A DNA stretch of 33,338 bases from Bacteroidota bacterium (GCA_022572355.1 JACZWC010000047.1:1-33338), one strand, 5' to 3'; shown: positions 14,587 through 24,617, numbered from the stretch's first letter. Program-made: numbers and translations. The notes: a model not told the origin generated them from the letters alone.

Positions 14587-17385
14587 ATGAGCAACCCAGA
14601 CAAAAAACTCTTTTTACTCGATGCCTTCGCTCTCATCTACAGGGCCTATTACGCCTTTATCAAAAATCCCAGAATTAACTCCAAAGGATTGAATACCTCT
14701 GCAGTGTTAGGCTTCTGCAATACGCTACTCGATGTGTTGAACAATCAGAAGCCAAGCCATATCGCAATAGTTTTTGATACACCAGGGCCTACAAGCCGCG
14801 AATCTATATATCCGGAATATAAAGCGAACAGAGAAGCAATGCCTGAGGATATTGCACTTTCAATACCATATATTAAAGAACTGATCCGAGGATTCAATAT
14901 CCCGATCCTTGAATCCCCAGGTTATGAAGCTGACGACATTATTGGAACCCTCTCTACGATGGCAGAAGCAAAGGGCTATACGACGTACATGATGACACCT
15001 GATAAAGACTTCGGTCAATTGGTCACGGAAAACGTTTTTATGTTCAAGCCACCCCGAGGAGGAAATCCAGCGGAAGTGCTTGGGGTAAAAGAAATTTGTG
15101 ACAAGTTTGAAATTCAAGAACCTAAGCAGTTGATTGACATTCTTGGGTTATGGGGAGACGCTGTTGATAATATCCCAGGAGTGCCAGGCGTCGGTGAAAA
15201 GACAGCAAAGAAACTGATAGGCGAATTTGGCAGTATTGAAAACCTGCTAGAGAACACAGACAAATTGAAAGGCAAACTAAAAGAAAATGTCGAAAATTTC
15301 GCGGAGCAAGCCTTGCTTTCCAAACAATTAGCCACTATTATTCTGGACTCACCAGTAGAATTTGATGAAGAGTTATTCAAAATAGAACAATGGAATAAGG
15401 ATGCCTTGATGAAATTATTTACAGAGCTCGAGTTCCGGCAACTTGCTCAAAAAATCCTTACACCAGGCGAAAATGGTCAGCCGGTGACGACAAACAAAGA
15501 TGTAAATAAGCCCGTAGACCTTTTTTCAGAATTAGAAGGAGAGACATTTGGTAGTGAAGTGCAATCTTCCTTTAAAACAATTTCTGATACAAAACATAAA
15601 TATCATCTGGTAGATACTGCTGACAAGCGAAAAGAACTTCTTGAAAAGTTGAACAAGCAACAAACGTTTTGCTTTGATACAGAAACCACAGGGCTGAATC
15701 CGATAGTTGCCGAATTAGTCGGCATGTCTTTTTCGTTCAAAAGCAACCAGGCATATTATGTGCCTGTGCCGGAAGATTTCAAAGAAGCATTGGCAATTGT
15801 AAATGAATTTAAAGATCTATTCGAAAATGAAAGTATAGGAAAGACCGGACAGAATATCAAATATGACATGTTGATCCTCAGGAATTATGAAGTTACGGTG
15901 AAAGGAGAGTTGTTCGATACAATGATTGCCCACTACGTAATAAGGCCCGATATGCGCCATAACATGAATGTGCTAGCCGAAACCTATCTTAACTATTCAC
16001 CCGTTTCCATCGAAACGCTTATCGGGAAAAAAGGCAGGGCACAGATCAGCATAAGGCAAGCACCTGTTAAGGAGGTATCCAAATACGCATGTGAGGATGC
16101 TGATATAACACTTCAGCTGAGAGAGAAATTAGAACCCCTGGTGCAGGAAGAAGAAGCTACAAAACTCCTTCACGAAATAGAGTTACCCCTGATTTCAGTG
16201 CTGGCCGACATGGAAAGTGAGGGAATAAGGCTCGATGCGAATTCACTGAACAAACTCTCAAAGGAATTAGCGAAAGACATTTTAAAACTAGAAGGTGAAA
16301 TCCACAAATTCGCAGGTACGTCGTTTAATGTAGACTCACCGAAGCAGTTGGGTGATATCTTGTTTGAAACATTAAAAATTGACGACAAACCAAAAAAAAC
16401 CAAAACAGGCCAATATGCGACATCAGAGGACATTCTCTCGAAACTCGTTCATTCACACGAGATTGTACCCAAAATCCTGGAATTTAGGGGTTTGCGCAAA
16501 TTAAAGTCGACCTATGTAGATACTTTACCGCAAATGGTAAATAAGAAAACAGGGAAAATTCACACTTCTTATAATCAAGCTGTTGCGGCAACGGGAAGGT
16601 TAAGTTCAGACAGGCCCAATCTGCAAAATATACCCATAAGAACTGAGCGAGGAAGAGAAGTTCGAAAGGCTTTTGTTCCTTCTGACGCGAATCACATCTT
16701 GTTATCTGCCGATTATTCTCAGGTAGAGCTTCGAATAATAGCTGAATTGAGTGGGGACGAAAATATGATTGATGCTTTTGTATCAGGGGTTGACATACAC
16801 AGTGCTACCGCATCTAAAATTTTTGATGTTCCCATCGATGAGGTAACCAGAGAGCTGAGAGGTAAGTCCAAGGCCGTAAATTTTGGAATTTCTTATGGGC
16901 AAACAGCTTTTGGCCTGGCTCAAACCTTGAATATACCTAGAAAAGATGCCAAAGAAATAATTGACACCTTTTTCGGTCAATATCCCAAATTGAGAACCTA
17001 TATGGATAGCAATATTGAATTTGCCCGTAAAAATGGATATGTAGAAACCATAATGGGCAGAAGACGTCATTTAAAGGATATCAATTCTGGAAATGCTATT
17101 GTGAGAGGCCATGCAGAACGCAATGCTATTAACGCTCCAATTCAAGGATCAGCCGCGGATATGATCAAAATTGCGATGATCAATATTCACAATAGTATGG
17201 CAAAAGCGAAAATGGGCTCAAAAATGATCCTTCAAGTACATGACGAATTGGTTTTCGATGTCATAATATCAGAGTTAGATGACTTGAAATCCCTCGTGGA
17301 TAACGAGATGAAATCAGCTATAAAAATGAAAGTTCCTTTGGTTGTGGATATGGGTATTGGCAAGAACTGGCTAGAGGCGCATTAA
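14587..17385 (+). CDS. polA: DNA polymerase I
   Basis: This 932-residue enzyme is full length. The 5'-nuclease domain (1 to ~290) shows 'FDTPGPTSRES', 'GYEADDIIGTL', 'TPDKDFGQL' and the helix-hairpin-helix 'NIPGVPGVGEKTAKKL'. The 3'-5' proofreading domain keeps its acidic residues (D364 and E366 in FDTETTGL; NIKYD; YACEDAD), so proofreading should be active, unlike the inactivated domain of some family members. Polymerase motifs are A at D709 (DYSQVELRIIAE), B at R758 (RGKSKAVNFGISYG) and C at H885-D886 (HDELVFD). It acts in Okazaki fragment maturation and repair. The ATG is followed at once by the expected 'FLLDAFALIYRAYYAF'. Confidence 0.98.
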   Translation: MSNPDKKLFLLDAFALIYRAYYAFIKNPRINSKGLNTSAVLGFCNTLLDVLNNQKPSHIAIVFDTPGPTSRESIYPEYKANREAMPEDIALSIPYIKELIRGFNIPILESPGYEADDIIGTLSTMAEAKGYTTYMMTPDKDFGQLVTENVFMFKPPRGGNPAEVLGVKEICDKFEIQEPKQLIDILGLWGDAVDNIPGVPGVGEKTAKKLIGEFGSIENLLENTDKLKGKLKENVENFAEQALLSKQLATIILDSPVEFDEELFKIEQWNKDALMKLFTELEFRQLAQKILTPGENGQPVTTNKDVNKPVDLFSELEGETFGSEVQSSFKTISDTKHKYHLVDTADKRKELLEKLNKQQTFCFDTETTGLNPIVAELVGMSFSFKSNQAYYVPVPEDFKEALAIVNEFKDLFENESIGKTGQNIKYDMLILRNYEVTVKGELFDTMIAHYVIRPDMRHNMNVLAETYLNYSPVSIETLIGKKGRAQISIRQAPVKEVSKYACEDADITLQLREKLEPLVQEEEATKLLHEIELPLISVLADMESEGIRLDANSLNKLSKELAKDILKLEGEIHKFAGTSFNVDSPKQLGDILFETLKIDDKPKKTKTGQYATSEDILSKLVHSHEIVPKILEFRGLRKLKSTYVDTLPQMVNKKTGKIHTSYNQAVAATGRLSSDRPNLQNIPIRTERGREVRKAFVPSDANHILLSADYSQVELRIIAELSGDENMIDAFVSGVDIHSATASKIFDVPIDEVTRELRGKSKAVNFGISYGQTAFGLAQTLNIPRKDAKEIIDTFFGQYPKLRTYMDSNIEFARKNGYVETIMGRRRHLKDINSGNAIVRGHAERNAINAPIQGSAADMIKIAMINIHNSMAKAKMGSKMILQVHDELVFDVIISELDDLKSLVDNEMKSAIKMKVPLVVDMGIGKNWLEAH

Positions 17386-17525
17386 AGACGAATTTCTGAT
17401 TTCCTGATAGTTTTCGTAACATTCCTGTCATCTTTCGCGTAAGCACTGGTTTATTTCACAGGTTTAAGAAGGTAGCAGGGAATAATTCATGTTACATTAT
17501 TTTTATTTTTGGAAATAAATAAAAC

Positions 17526-17533
17526 TATATTTG
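17526..17533 (+). promoter_or_regulatory. Candidate -7 element for the lipoprotein operon
   Basis: TATATTTG matches TAnnTTTG. Transcription would begin at about 17540, right at an in-frame TTG (17541), which argues that translation starts at the later ATG (17580). No well-spaced -33 TTG is evident. Confidence 0.45.
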
Positions 17534-17579
17534 CTTTCTATTGAACCACAAAATATCAATCAGTTTAAAACGAAGATTT

Positions 17580-18503
17580 ATGTTAATCAACAAACAAATT
17601 AGACGTGCTGGGTACTTTGCCATCATAACGAGCTTTCTATTCTTCATAAGTGCATGTAGTTCTGACTCTGCTGAAGAAAGCGATCAGTTCGATGAAGAAC
17701 AGATGGCAGAGGAAGAGGAGCCCTTACAAGAGGAATCTAAAGTTAAAAAGTCCGGAAAGGTCTTTTATACAATTCCATCTCCTTTGGAGCTTACTTCTAT
17801 TATTAAAAAAGCCGGTGCCGCCTATGATAATGCAATCTGCAACTCCGTTGATAATATTTCCAATTATCATACGCAGACCAGCATGGCATTAAATCTGGGT
17901 ATTTATGGGGCAGACCTCAGTTACTCGAGTATTTTTGAGCAAACACAGGAAACAATGCATTATTTCGCCGCTTGCAAGAGGCTGGCCGATGATCTTGGTA
18001 TAACCAGTGCATTTGGTGAGTCAACGGTTAAGAGAATTCAAAGGAACCTAAACAATAGAGATTCTCTGATTTCCATCATTTCAGACTCGTATTGGGAAAC
18101 GGACGCTTACCTGAAGGAGAACAACAGGTCTAGTACATCTGCGCTTGTAGTTGCGGGAGGATGGATTGAAGGATTGTATATTTCGGTTAATATTGCGAGT
18201 AAAACGAAGAACAACAAAGACATTGTGAGCAGGATAGGCGAGCAAAAGTTGACTCTGAGCAACCTTATTGCTATGCTTCAGCATTTTGCTGATGATGATG
18301 TTAAACCGGTTATTGAAAGCCTTCAGGATTTAAGGAGAACCTATGAAGGTGTAGAAATCACTTATACTCGAAAGGAACCTACTACTGATGTTAAATCCGG
18401 AGTGACTACTCTGCATACAACCAGCGAGATAATCATTGGAGAAGCTGAATTAGCAGCAATTACTGAGAAAATAAAATCCATAAGAAATAATATTGTTAAA
18501 TAA
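17580..18503 (+). CDS. Hypothetical exported lipoprotein
   Basis: I do not recognise this 307-residue protein. From the ATG at 17580 it has a signal peptide ending in a lipobox-like 'FFISAC' (Cys26), then an acidic Glu/Asp-rich spacer (~30-55) typical of surface-exposed Bacteroidota lipoproteins, and a mostly helical body with 'SPLELTSIIKKAGAAYD' and a second helical region near 'SALVVAGGWIEGLYISVNIA'. It ends in 'ITEKIKSIRNNIVK'. A frame extension to TTG 17541 exists but falls at the probable transcription start. It is followed after 7 bases by a second exported protein, so the two form an operon. Function unknown. Confidence 0.75.
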   Translation: MLINKQIRRAGYFAIITSFLFFISACSSDSAEESDQFDEEQMAEEEEPLQEESKVKKSGKVFYTIPSPLELTSIIKKAGAAYDNAICNSVDNISNYHTQTSMALNLGIYGADLSYSSIFEQTQETMHYFAACKRLADDLGITSAFGESTVKRIQRNLNNRDSLISIISDSYWETDAYLKENNRSSTSALVVAGGWIEGLYISVNIASKTKNNKDIVSRIGEQKLTLSNLIAMLQHFADDDVKPVIESLQDLRRTYEGVEITYTRKEPTTDVKSGVTTLHTTSEIIIGEAELAAITEKIKSIRNNIVK

Positions 18504-18510
18504 AACCGAT

Positions 18511-18975
18511 ATGATAGCAAATAAATTGAATATTGTAAAAATCGTTGTCTTGGCTCTGGCCATAAGTCTACCCCTTATGGGTTACTCTCAGTGCAAAGGA
18601 TTTGCTAAGAAAAAGTGCTTGCCTGCATTAAAACCATTCATTCATAACGGACAGTTGAATAGCACAACGCTCATGGCGGGAGAATCTGCTGAATTGGTCA
18701 TGACGTTTCATGCTGGCCAACAATATAGAGTTATGATTTGCGCTCAACAATCCTTAAAGAAAGTATCATTTAAAATGATGGATATGGATCGAGAAATCCT
18801 TTTCAGCAGTGAGGATCAAAATGATGCGAAAAACTGGGATTTTAATGTCAAGGCTACCCAGCAAATGATCATATTGGTTTCTGTACCTAGAGCTGGCAAA
18901 CATGATGCGGCGAAACTAACCGGCACTTTATCGATATCGGGTTGCGTGGCTTTATTGGTGGGATTTAAAGACTAG
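18511..18975 (+). CDS. Hypothetical small secreted protein
   Basis: This 154-residue protein is not one I recognise. The ATG at 18511 gives a clean signal peptide (about 23 residues, cleavage near GYS-QCKG). The mature part carries four cysteines (QCKGFAKKKC, MICAQQ, SGCVALL), which could form two disulfides, and looks beta-rich ('SAELVMTFHAGQQYRVMICA'). It lies 7 bases after the lipoprotein gene, so it is probably co-transcribed and may act with it in the envelope. A carbohydrate- or ligand-binding beta sandwich is conceivable but not shown. Confidence 0.75.
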   Translation: MIANKLNIVKIVVLALAISLPLMGYSQCKGFAKKKCLPALKPFIHNGQLNSTTLMAGESAELVMTFHAGQQYRVMICAQQSLKKVSFKMMDMDREILFSSEDQNDAKNWDFNVKATQQMIILVSVPRAGKHDAAKLTGTLSISGCVALLVGFKD

Positions 18976-18986
18976 GATAAACTTAC

Positions 18987-19012
18987 CTTCTTCTTCTTCT
19001 TCTTCTTCTTCT
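18987..19012. repeat. (CTT)8 microsatellite
   Basis: Eight perfect CTT units plus CT lie between the stop of the small secreted protein and the stop of the convergent M43 protease. It touches the 3' end of the protease but is outside both reading frames. Confidence 0.95.
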
Positions 19013-21340
19013 CTACAACTTAACAAATCTCTGTACGAGAGTTCTATTCTCGGTTTCTAACTTTAGTATATAAACGCCTGTGGCGAGCACGGGGATTGAA
19101 AATTCGTGACTTCCATTGATAAGAGTTCCTGCAAAGACTGAAACAATATGCTTGCCCAACAAGTCATTGAGAGTCACCTGAACTTTCCCTGTGTTCAGTG
19201 TCCGGAAGGTTATCCTCGACGCTCCGCTGGATGGGTTCGGGAATATTAATACATTGTCTATCTGCTGCTGTTCTTCCAACCCTGTTTGATTGGTTGTTGT
19301 AAAATTCCACACCGCGCTCCAAGCCGAGAATACGCCGGATGTGCTCGTTCTTGCTCTCCAATAATATCTTGTACTGCTTTCAAGAGCAGAAATATTTATT
19401 TCTGTATCCGTTCCCGAACTTGAATTCGATATATAATTCAACGAACCAACCACAAGGGCAGGAGAAGAAAATGAGGCGATGCTGTCAATCTGATATTCAT
19501 ATAAATCTACATTTGACACAGCATTCCAATCCAGCGTTGGATTTAACGACACGCTTGCCAATGTATGTGTAGGTGAAACAAGCATAGGAACGGTATTCGA
19601 CACCCCGGATATATTAATGTCATCTATGAATAGATTATTTCCACCCGCATACACGTATTCAAATTTCATCCTAAACTGGTTGGAAAGGTAGGAACCGTCT
19701 ATGCCACTAACAACATGCTGTGTCCAATCATTTCCACTTGCAGGGAAAAATTCAGATGCCGGTTGCGCGGGTACCGTGCTTAAATCATCACCACTACTCA
19801 CCCATCTTGGTGCCCAATTCAAACCACAATCATCTGAGATGTAAACCCTTAATATATCGTTGGTAGTATCAATTTTCCTGGCAAATGCAACTTGAAAACT
19901 AATATCCACTGTTTGCATATCTGTCAAATCAATCGATGCACTTATCAATTCATCGATCCTCCCTGCCTCATTATCGGAGAAGTTGTTCATCTTAAAGCTT
20001 TTAGCACCGGTAAACCCTAAAAAATCAACCAACTCCCAAGAGTTACCGCCATCTCGATTTACAATATGCCAATCAGTATTGACAATGTCAAAGTCTTCGA
20101 AACTCTCAGAAAATGGCATGGCCTCTCCAGGAGTAGGTAGCACCTTTATAAAAGACTGCTTGGTGCCGGTTATAATATTTGACCCTTGTGCTATACTTAA
20201 ACTCACCAAATATTCACCAGCCGTATTATAAGTTACCACCGGATTCTCCGCATTTGAATAGCTTGGCGTGGCTCCTTCAAAATACCAACTCCACGCAGTT
20301 TGGCCGTTATAGGATCGATCCGTAAATACAATGGCAGAACCCTCGCATATAACCTGAATCTCAGTGGAAAAGTCTACCGTGCACAACCAATCCGTACCAT
20401 CTGTACCCGTTGCCGCCAGATTAGACGCCGTCCATAAGTTGTTTCTACCGCTTAGAGATGAGTTGAGCGCTGCTTGCATTCTCGTATTCTGACCTTCTGT
20501 GAACATCCTACCGCAAAACGCGTATTCCATGTAATTTTGAACATTATCCAACGAACCGCAGCTAATGACGCTCAAATCACATGTTTCGTTTCCAATAGTA
20601 TTTGGAGTATCTCCCACAAAGTCATCACTGGTACAGTTGGCTAAATCCCCCACCTCACCGTACCCCCAAGTATGTGGCAAATTCAGATAGTGACCTACTT
20701 CATGAGTTAGCGTCCTTTTGGTAATTCCAAACTGACTTGTTCGGACCACTATACCATCCAAGTCCGAACTCGCACCAGGATAGTAAGCATAACCTCCGGC
20801 ACCGTTCGCCAGGTTTTGTGCTAACCAAACATTCAAATACATGTTGTTAGGCCAGCGCACCAGGTTTTTAACAGCAGGATCAGCCGCTGAATATGTTTGT
20901 ATCGAGGCCGTTCTGGTAATTCCGTTTGTGCAATTCCCAAATGGATCTTTTTGCGCTAATCTGAATTCTACTTCACAGTCTGCGGCAATTCCTTTAAATG
21001 CCGCTACAATTTCATTAGTATCTGAGCTTAATTTTCTTAAATCATCGTTAAGCACTTTAATGGCATCAAAAACTTGCTGATCTTTGATATTCTCAGCTCC
21101 GTAGTTGTGAATGATGTGAACGACAACCGGAATGATTTTGACTGCACCCGCTTTTTGCTGGTAATTTGCTGTGAATTGCTTCGTAAAGTCTTCTAGTTTT
21201 TGAGATTCAAGAAGTACAGAAGGGTCGTCTTTAAGAAGTTGTTTCCATATTTCATCTGTACCGCACTCTCTTCTATCCTGTGCACTTAACATAGATTGGA
21301 GTAAACAGACAAATAATAATACCAGTATCGTTTTCTTCAT
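19013..21340 (-). CDS. Secreted M43-family zinc metalloprotease, T9SS substrate (copy 2)
   Basis: From the ATG at 21340 it has 775 residues. The frame opens 14 codons earlier, inside the upstream gene, but this Met starts a good signal peptide (MKKTILVLLFVCLLQSMLSA). The catalytic domain (~60-320) has the extended zinc motif HEVGHYLNLPH (H213, E214, H217, H223) and a Met-turn 'NYMEYAF', as in cytophagalysin/pappalysin-type peptidases. Then come a PKD-like domain (WSWYFEGATPSYSNAENP), a beta-sandwich adhesion-type domain, a fibronectin III-like domain and a type IX sorting domain (VLIFPNPSSG ... TGVYILKL). It follows its paralogue with a 1-base gap; together they look like extracellular protein degraders. 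Confidence 0.92.
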   Translation of the reverse strand: MKKTILVLLFVCLLQSMLSAQDRRECGTDEIWKQLLKDDPSVLLESQKLEDFTKQFTANYQQKAGAVKIIPVVVHIIHNYGAENIKDQQVFDAIKVLNDDLRKLSSDTNEIVAAFKGIAADCEVEFRLAQKDPFGNCTNGITRTASIQTYSAADPAVKNLVRWPNNMYLNVWLAQNLANGAGGYAYYPGASSDLDGIVVRTSQFGITKRTLTHEVGHYLNLPHTWGYGEVGDLANCTSDDFVGDTPNTIGNETCDLSVISCGSLDNVQNYMEYAFCGRMFTEGQNTRMQAALNSSLSGRNNLWTASNLAATGTDGTDWLCTVDFSTEIQVICEGSAIVFTDRSYNGQTAWSWYFEGATPSYSNAENPVVTYNTAGEYLVSLSIAQGSNIITGTKQSFIKVLPTPGEAMPFSESFEDFDIVNTDWHIVNRDGGNSWELVDFLGFTGAKSFKMNNFSDNEAGRIDELISASIDLTDMQTVDISFQVAFARKIDTTNDILRVYISDDCGLNWAPRWVSSGDDLSTVPAQPASEFFPASGNDWTQHVVSGIDGSYLSNQFRMKFEYVYAGGNNLFIDDINISGVSNTVPMLVSPTHTLASVSLNPTLDWNAVSNVDLYEYQIDSIASFSSPALVVGSLNYISNSSSGTDTEINISALESSTRYYWRARTSTSGVFSAWSAVWNFTTTNQTGLEEQQQIDNVLIFPNPSSGASRITFRTLNTGKVQVTLNDLLGKHIVSVFAGTLINGSHEFSIPVLATGVYILKLETENRTLVQRFVKL

Positions 21341-21341
21341 G

Positions 21342-23693
21342 TTATTTGATGCTAATGATTTTTGTAAAGTAATTATCCCCATCGATATTAATCCTTATCG
21401 TATATATGCCAGGTTCACCAAAATGTTCAATTTTGAATTCGTACCTGCCGACATTTAAGGATTCATATACATGTTTTGTATGCGTATCCGATCTTCTCCC
21501 CAAGATATCAAAAACTTCTATCGTCAACTTCTCGGCTGGCACAAGGAGCTTCAAGGCTATTGTCACAATGTCATTCGTAGGATTTGGATAAGCTTGTATG
21601 CTCAAATCGCCACTCAATTTTTCTTGAACACCTGCAAGGAAATTCGCTATCTTAAATCTCCAGGTAGCACTCCAGCCTGATGTGCCGGCAGGTGCAACGG
21701 TCCTTACTTTCCAGTAAACAGTCCACCCGCTATCCAATCCGGATAACTGGTATTCAGTATCCGATAAATTGTCAGCTGTTCCTAAATAGATATTAGAGCC
21801 TGTTATCAAAAATGGTGAGTTGAATGCTTCTGTTGTATCAATTTGATATTCGTAGGTTGTAACATTCGCAATAGCATCCCAGTCTAAGATTAAACTCACA
21901 TTATTATCAAGCGAGAAATTACCAGGAAAAATGAGAAATGGAACAGCATTAAATGTGCCGGTAATATTAATATTGTCTATATAAACGTTATTCCCGGCAT
22001 CCGATGTGAATTCAAATTTGAATCTGAAATTTTCTGATAAAAGATTTACAGGAATCGTACCCGAAAACCATTTCCAATCATTGGAGTCTGCCGGTGTAAA
22101 GGCCGATGATTGAACACCATTTGTGCCAGCAAGTGAAGGGCTGGTAGCGCCTATCATCAAAGACCAACTCTCTCCACAATCTCCAGATACATAAACTATA
22201 AGCGATTCATCAGTCGCCGTGGTTCGCTTTGCATAAGCTGCTTCGAATGTTAAAGTTGCTGACTGCATAACATTCATATCAATAATAGGACCTACTCCCA
22301 CACTAACATCACCTATAGCTCCATTATTAAAATTGTCGAGCATCATTGACCCGCCAGATCCAGAAAAGGATACATTACTGTATGTCCAATCACTGGCTCC
22401 AAGACTCGCTGAGAGTGCCCAATCACCTGAAGTTGCAAAATCCTGTGAATATGGCATCGTTAGGGCAGTCATGACCGTTATATAATTGGTTTTAGTTAGA
22501 ATTGCGCTTCCGGTATCATTGGAAATTCTGACCGTAGCATCATAAGTGCCCAACACATCGTAGGTAACTACAGGGCTATGTCCGAAGGCTGAATCAGGTG
22601 TAGCCCCGGGCAATGACCATTCCCACTCCGTTATTCCATTATAAGATAAATCAGTGAACAATATCTGAGAACCGGCACATACTGTTGTAAAATCTGCCTT
22701 AAAATCTATCGCCCCATCATACACGCCAGTCGAAATAAGATTATTCACCTTCCATAAATTATTTCTCGCTGCCGTAGTAGAAGTTAACGCTGACCGCATT
22801 ATGCTGACCTGGCCCTCAGTGAACATGTGCTCACAGGTTGAATAATCCATGTGATTCTGAATATTATCGAGCGAACTACAGGTGGCGGCGGCGGTATCAC
22901 AGGAGTTATTATCTACCCCTTCCGTATTTGGAGTATCTAATACACCATCATCGGTCGAACAGTTTGTACTGAGTCCTGGTATATTTGTTGGCCCCCACGT
23001 ATGCCTTAAGTTGATCCAATGCCCAACCTCGTGCGTTAGCGTTCTTTTACCCTCTCCTATATAGGTATAGTTGGCAAGAATACCGTCCCAGCTTTCGGTT
23101 GGCGCTCCACCTGGCAAGTAGGCATAAGCGGCTCCTGCGCTGGAGACCTTGCAAATCCAAATGTTGAGGTATTTACTCCTTGGCCAATAATTTAACTTAG
23201 AACTGTTATCTCCTATATTAGTTTCCGAGCTAACAATTCTATCAATACCGGTAGTTGGATTGCCGCTTGGATCCAACTGGGCCAATCTGAATTCAATGAA
23301 TGCTTTGCCTATTATAGGTTGAAAAGCCTGAGCCACAAGAATTGTGTCCCAATTCCAACTCCTGTAGTCTTCATTCAAAATTCTCATCGAAGCATGAATC
23401 GTAGCATCTGGCACGTTTTCCGGACCATTCTCATGAATAATGTGAAAAACCACGGGAACTACATATACGGTCGTTGCTAGCGTATTGGGGTTAGCAGCAT
23501 CTGCTTTTGCCTTTACATCCAATTCATGTTCAATCTTAGCATAATGGTTTATGAGTTCCGGGTGCGCCTCCAACCATTCATTCGTTTTGGTAACGGTTCC
23601 ACACTTTTCAATAACTTGTGAAGACGCATCCCATACCGATCCAAAAACGAAGCAGATAATAAGAACTGCAGTAAAGAAGTTGGTTTTCATCAT
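21342..23693 (-). CDS. Secreted M43-family zinc metalloprotease, T9SS substrate (copy 1)
   Basis: This 783-residue paralogue has the same domain order as the following gene: signal peptide (1 to ~25), M43 catalytic domain with HEVGHWINLRH (H221, E222, H225, H231) and Met-turn 'NHMDYST', a PKD-like domain (WEWSLPGATPDSAFGHSP), a beta-sandwich domain ending 'NVYIDNINITG', a fibronectin III-like domain and a C-terminal sorting domain (SIQAYPNPTNDI ... PGIYTIRI). Conserved Cys pairs around the active site match its partner. Two Met codons open the frame and either could be used. The near-contact of the genes indicates tandem duplication and co-transcription. Substrate is unknown. Confidence 0.92.
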   Translation of the reverse strand: MMKTNFFTAVLIICFVFGSVWDASSQVIEKCGTVTKTNEWLEAHPELINHYAKIEHELDVKAKADAANPNTLATTVYVVPVVFHIIHENGPENVPDATIHASMRILNEDYRSWNWDTILVAQAFQPIIGKAFIEFRLAQLDPSGNPTTGIDRIVSSETNIGDNSSKLNYWPRSKYLNIWICKVSSAGAAYAYLPGGAPTESWDGILANYTYIGEGKRTLTHEVGHWINLRHTWGPTNIPGLSTNCSTDDGVLDTPNTEGVDNNSCDTAAATCSSLDNIQNHMDYSTCEHMFTEGQVSIMRSALTSTTAARNNLWKVNNLISTGVYDGAIDFKADFTTVCAGSQILFTDLSYNGITEWEWSLPGATPDSAFGHSPVVTYDVLGTYDATVRISNDTGSAILTKTNYITVMTALTMPYSQDFATSGDWALSASLGASDWTYSNVSFSGSGGSMMLDNFNNGAIGDVSVGVGPIIDMNVMQSATLTFEAAYAKRTTATDESLIVYVSGDCGESWSLMIGATSPSLAGTNGVQSSAFTPADSNDWKWFSGTIPVNLLSENFRFKFEFTSDAGNNVYIDNINITGTFNAVPFLIFPGNFSLDNNVSLILDWDAIANVTTYEYQIDTTEAFNSPFLITGSNIYLGTADNLSDTEYQLSGLDSGWTVYWKVRTVAPAGTSGWSATWRFKIANFLAGVQEKLSGDLSIQAYPNPTNDIVTIALKLLVPAEKLTIEVFDILGRRSDTHTKHVYESLNVGRYEFKIEHFGEPGIYTIRINIDGDNYFTKIISIK

Positions 23694-23899
23694 GACTCAA
23701 TTGTATCAGTAACTATGTATTCCCTAACTTGAACCGGTTACACTATGTAATTGGTTGCTACAGGGAAAACAACTCAGTCTCCATCTCAACGTAATTCATG
23801 GGTTTCCTAACAAATTTACGAAAATCACGTCAAGATTGAAAGCATAAGCGTCATTTGTGATGTACGCGACACTATATACTGCTCAGTAAAGGGGGCGGG

Positions 23900-24595
23900 C
23901 TACTGATTTATCTCAATAAACTTCTTAATATCCTTGGTTCTGCCAAACACTATAATCGTATCGGTTTCATAGAGCATAGTTGTAGATCTGGGTATTCCGA
24001 GAATATGCTTTTCTTTTACCGTTTCACCGTCTATTTGAACTTCCGTTTCCCTCTCCACAGTGATAATATTGAGTTTGTACTTATCCCGGAGCTTTATATC
24101 TTCCAATGACCGATTTGCTATTCCCCGAGGCGTTTTGACTTCCGCAATCTCATAATCATCTGGTAATTGCAAAAACGAGCCGATACTCGGGTGTATCAGT
24201 TGCTCCGCCACAACAGTGCTCACTTCTATTTCAGGAGAGAGAATTTCAGTTACCCCGAGTTTTTTTAGGATCATGCGCTGAAGCGGCCCCCTGGCACGCG
24301 CAATAATTCGTTTCACCTTTAAATCCAACAGGTGTACAGTACATAAAAGCAAGGACTCAAAATTCTCTCCAATAGCTACAACAACTGCATCAGAATTATC
24401 GATATTCTGGGCTTGAAGCGCCTTAATATCCGTAGCATCCAGGCTTACCGCGTAAGCGACATCATCTTGTATATTCTTGGTCTTTTCGTCGTTCACATCA
24501 ATAGCTAAAACTTCTGATCCACGTTTGGCGAGCGTTTTAGCAATCTCAGTACCGAATAAACCCAATCCAATTACTGTAAATCTTTGTTGTGCCAT
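23900..24595 (-). CDS. ktrA: K+ uptake regulator, KtrA-type RCK protein
   Basis: This 231-residue cytoplasmic protein has an N-terminal TrkA-N Rossmann domain with GLGLFG (10-15) and the acidic D33 that contacts NAD or ATP ribose, followed by a TrkA-C domain (~140-220) that usually binds cyclic di-AMP or a cation. One of each is the KtrA arrangement, as opposed to the duplicated TrkA. Such proteins form an octameric ring that gates a KtrB membrane channel. KtrB is not in the window, so the partner must be elsewhere. It lies 22 bases after the cystathionine enzyme gene on the same strand, probably co-transcribed without an evident metabolic link. Confidence 0.88.
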   Translation of the reverse strand: MAQQRFTVIGLGLFGTEIAKTLAKRGSEVLAIDVNDEKTKNIQDDVAYAVSLDATDIKALQAQNIDNSDAVVVAIGENFESLLLCTVHLLDLKVKRIIARARGPLQRMILKKLGVTEILSPEIEVSTVVAEQLIHPSIGSFLQLPDDYEIAEVKTPRGIANRSLEDIKLRDKYKLNIITVERETEVQIDGETVKEKHILGIPRSTTMLYETDTIIVFGRTKDIKKFIEINQ

Positions 24596-24617
24596 GTTCT
24601 TCTTATCTTAGTTTTCT

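Noticed and set aside
18987..19012. Phase-variable microsatellite
   Set aside because: The (CTT)8 tract lies after both stop codons and has a 3-base unit, so length changes would not shift a frame or alter a promoter.
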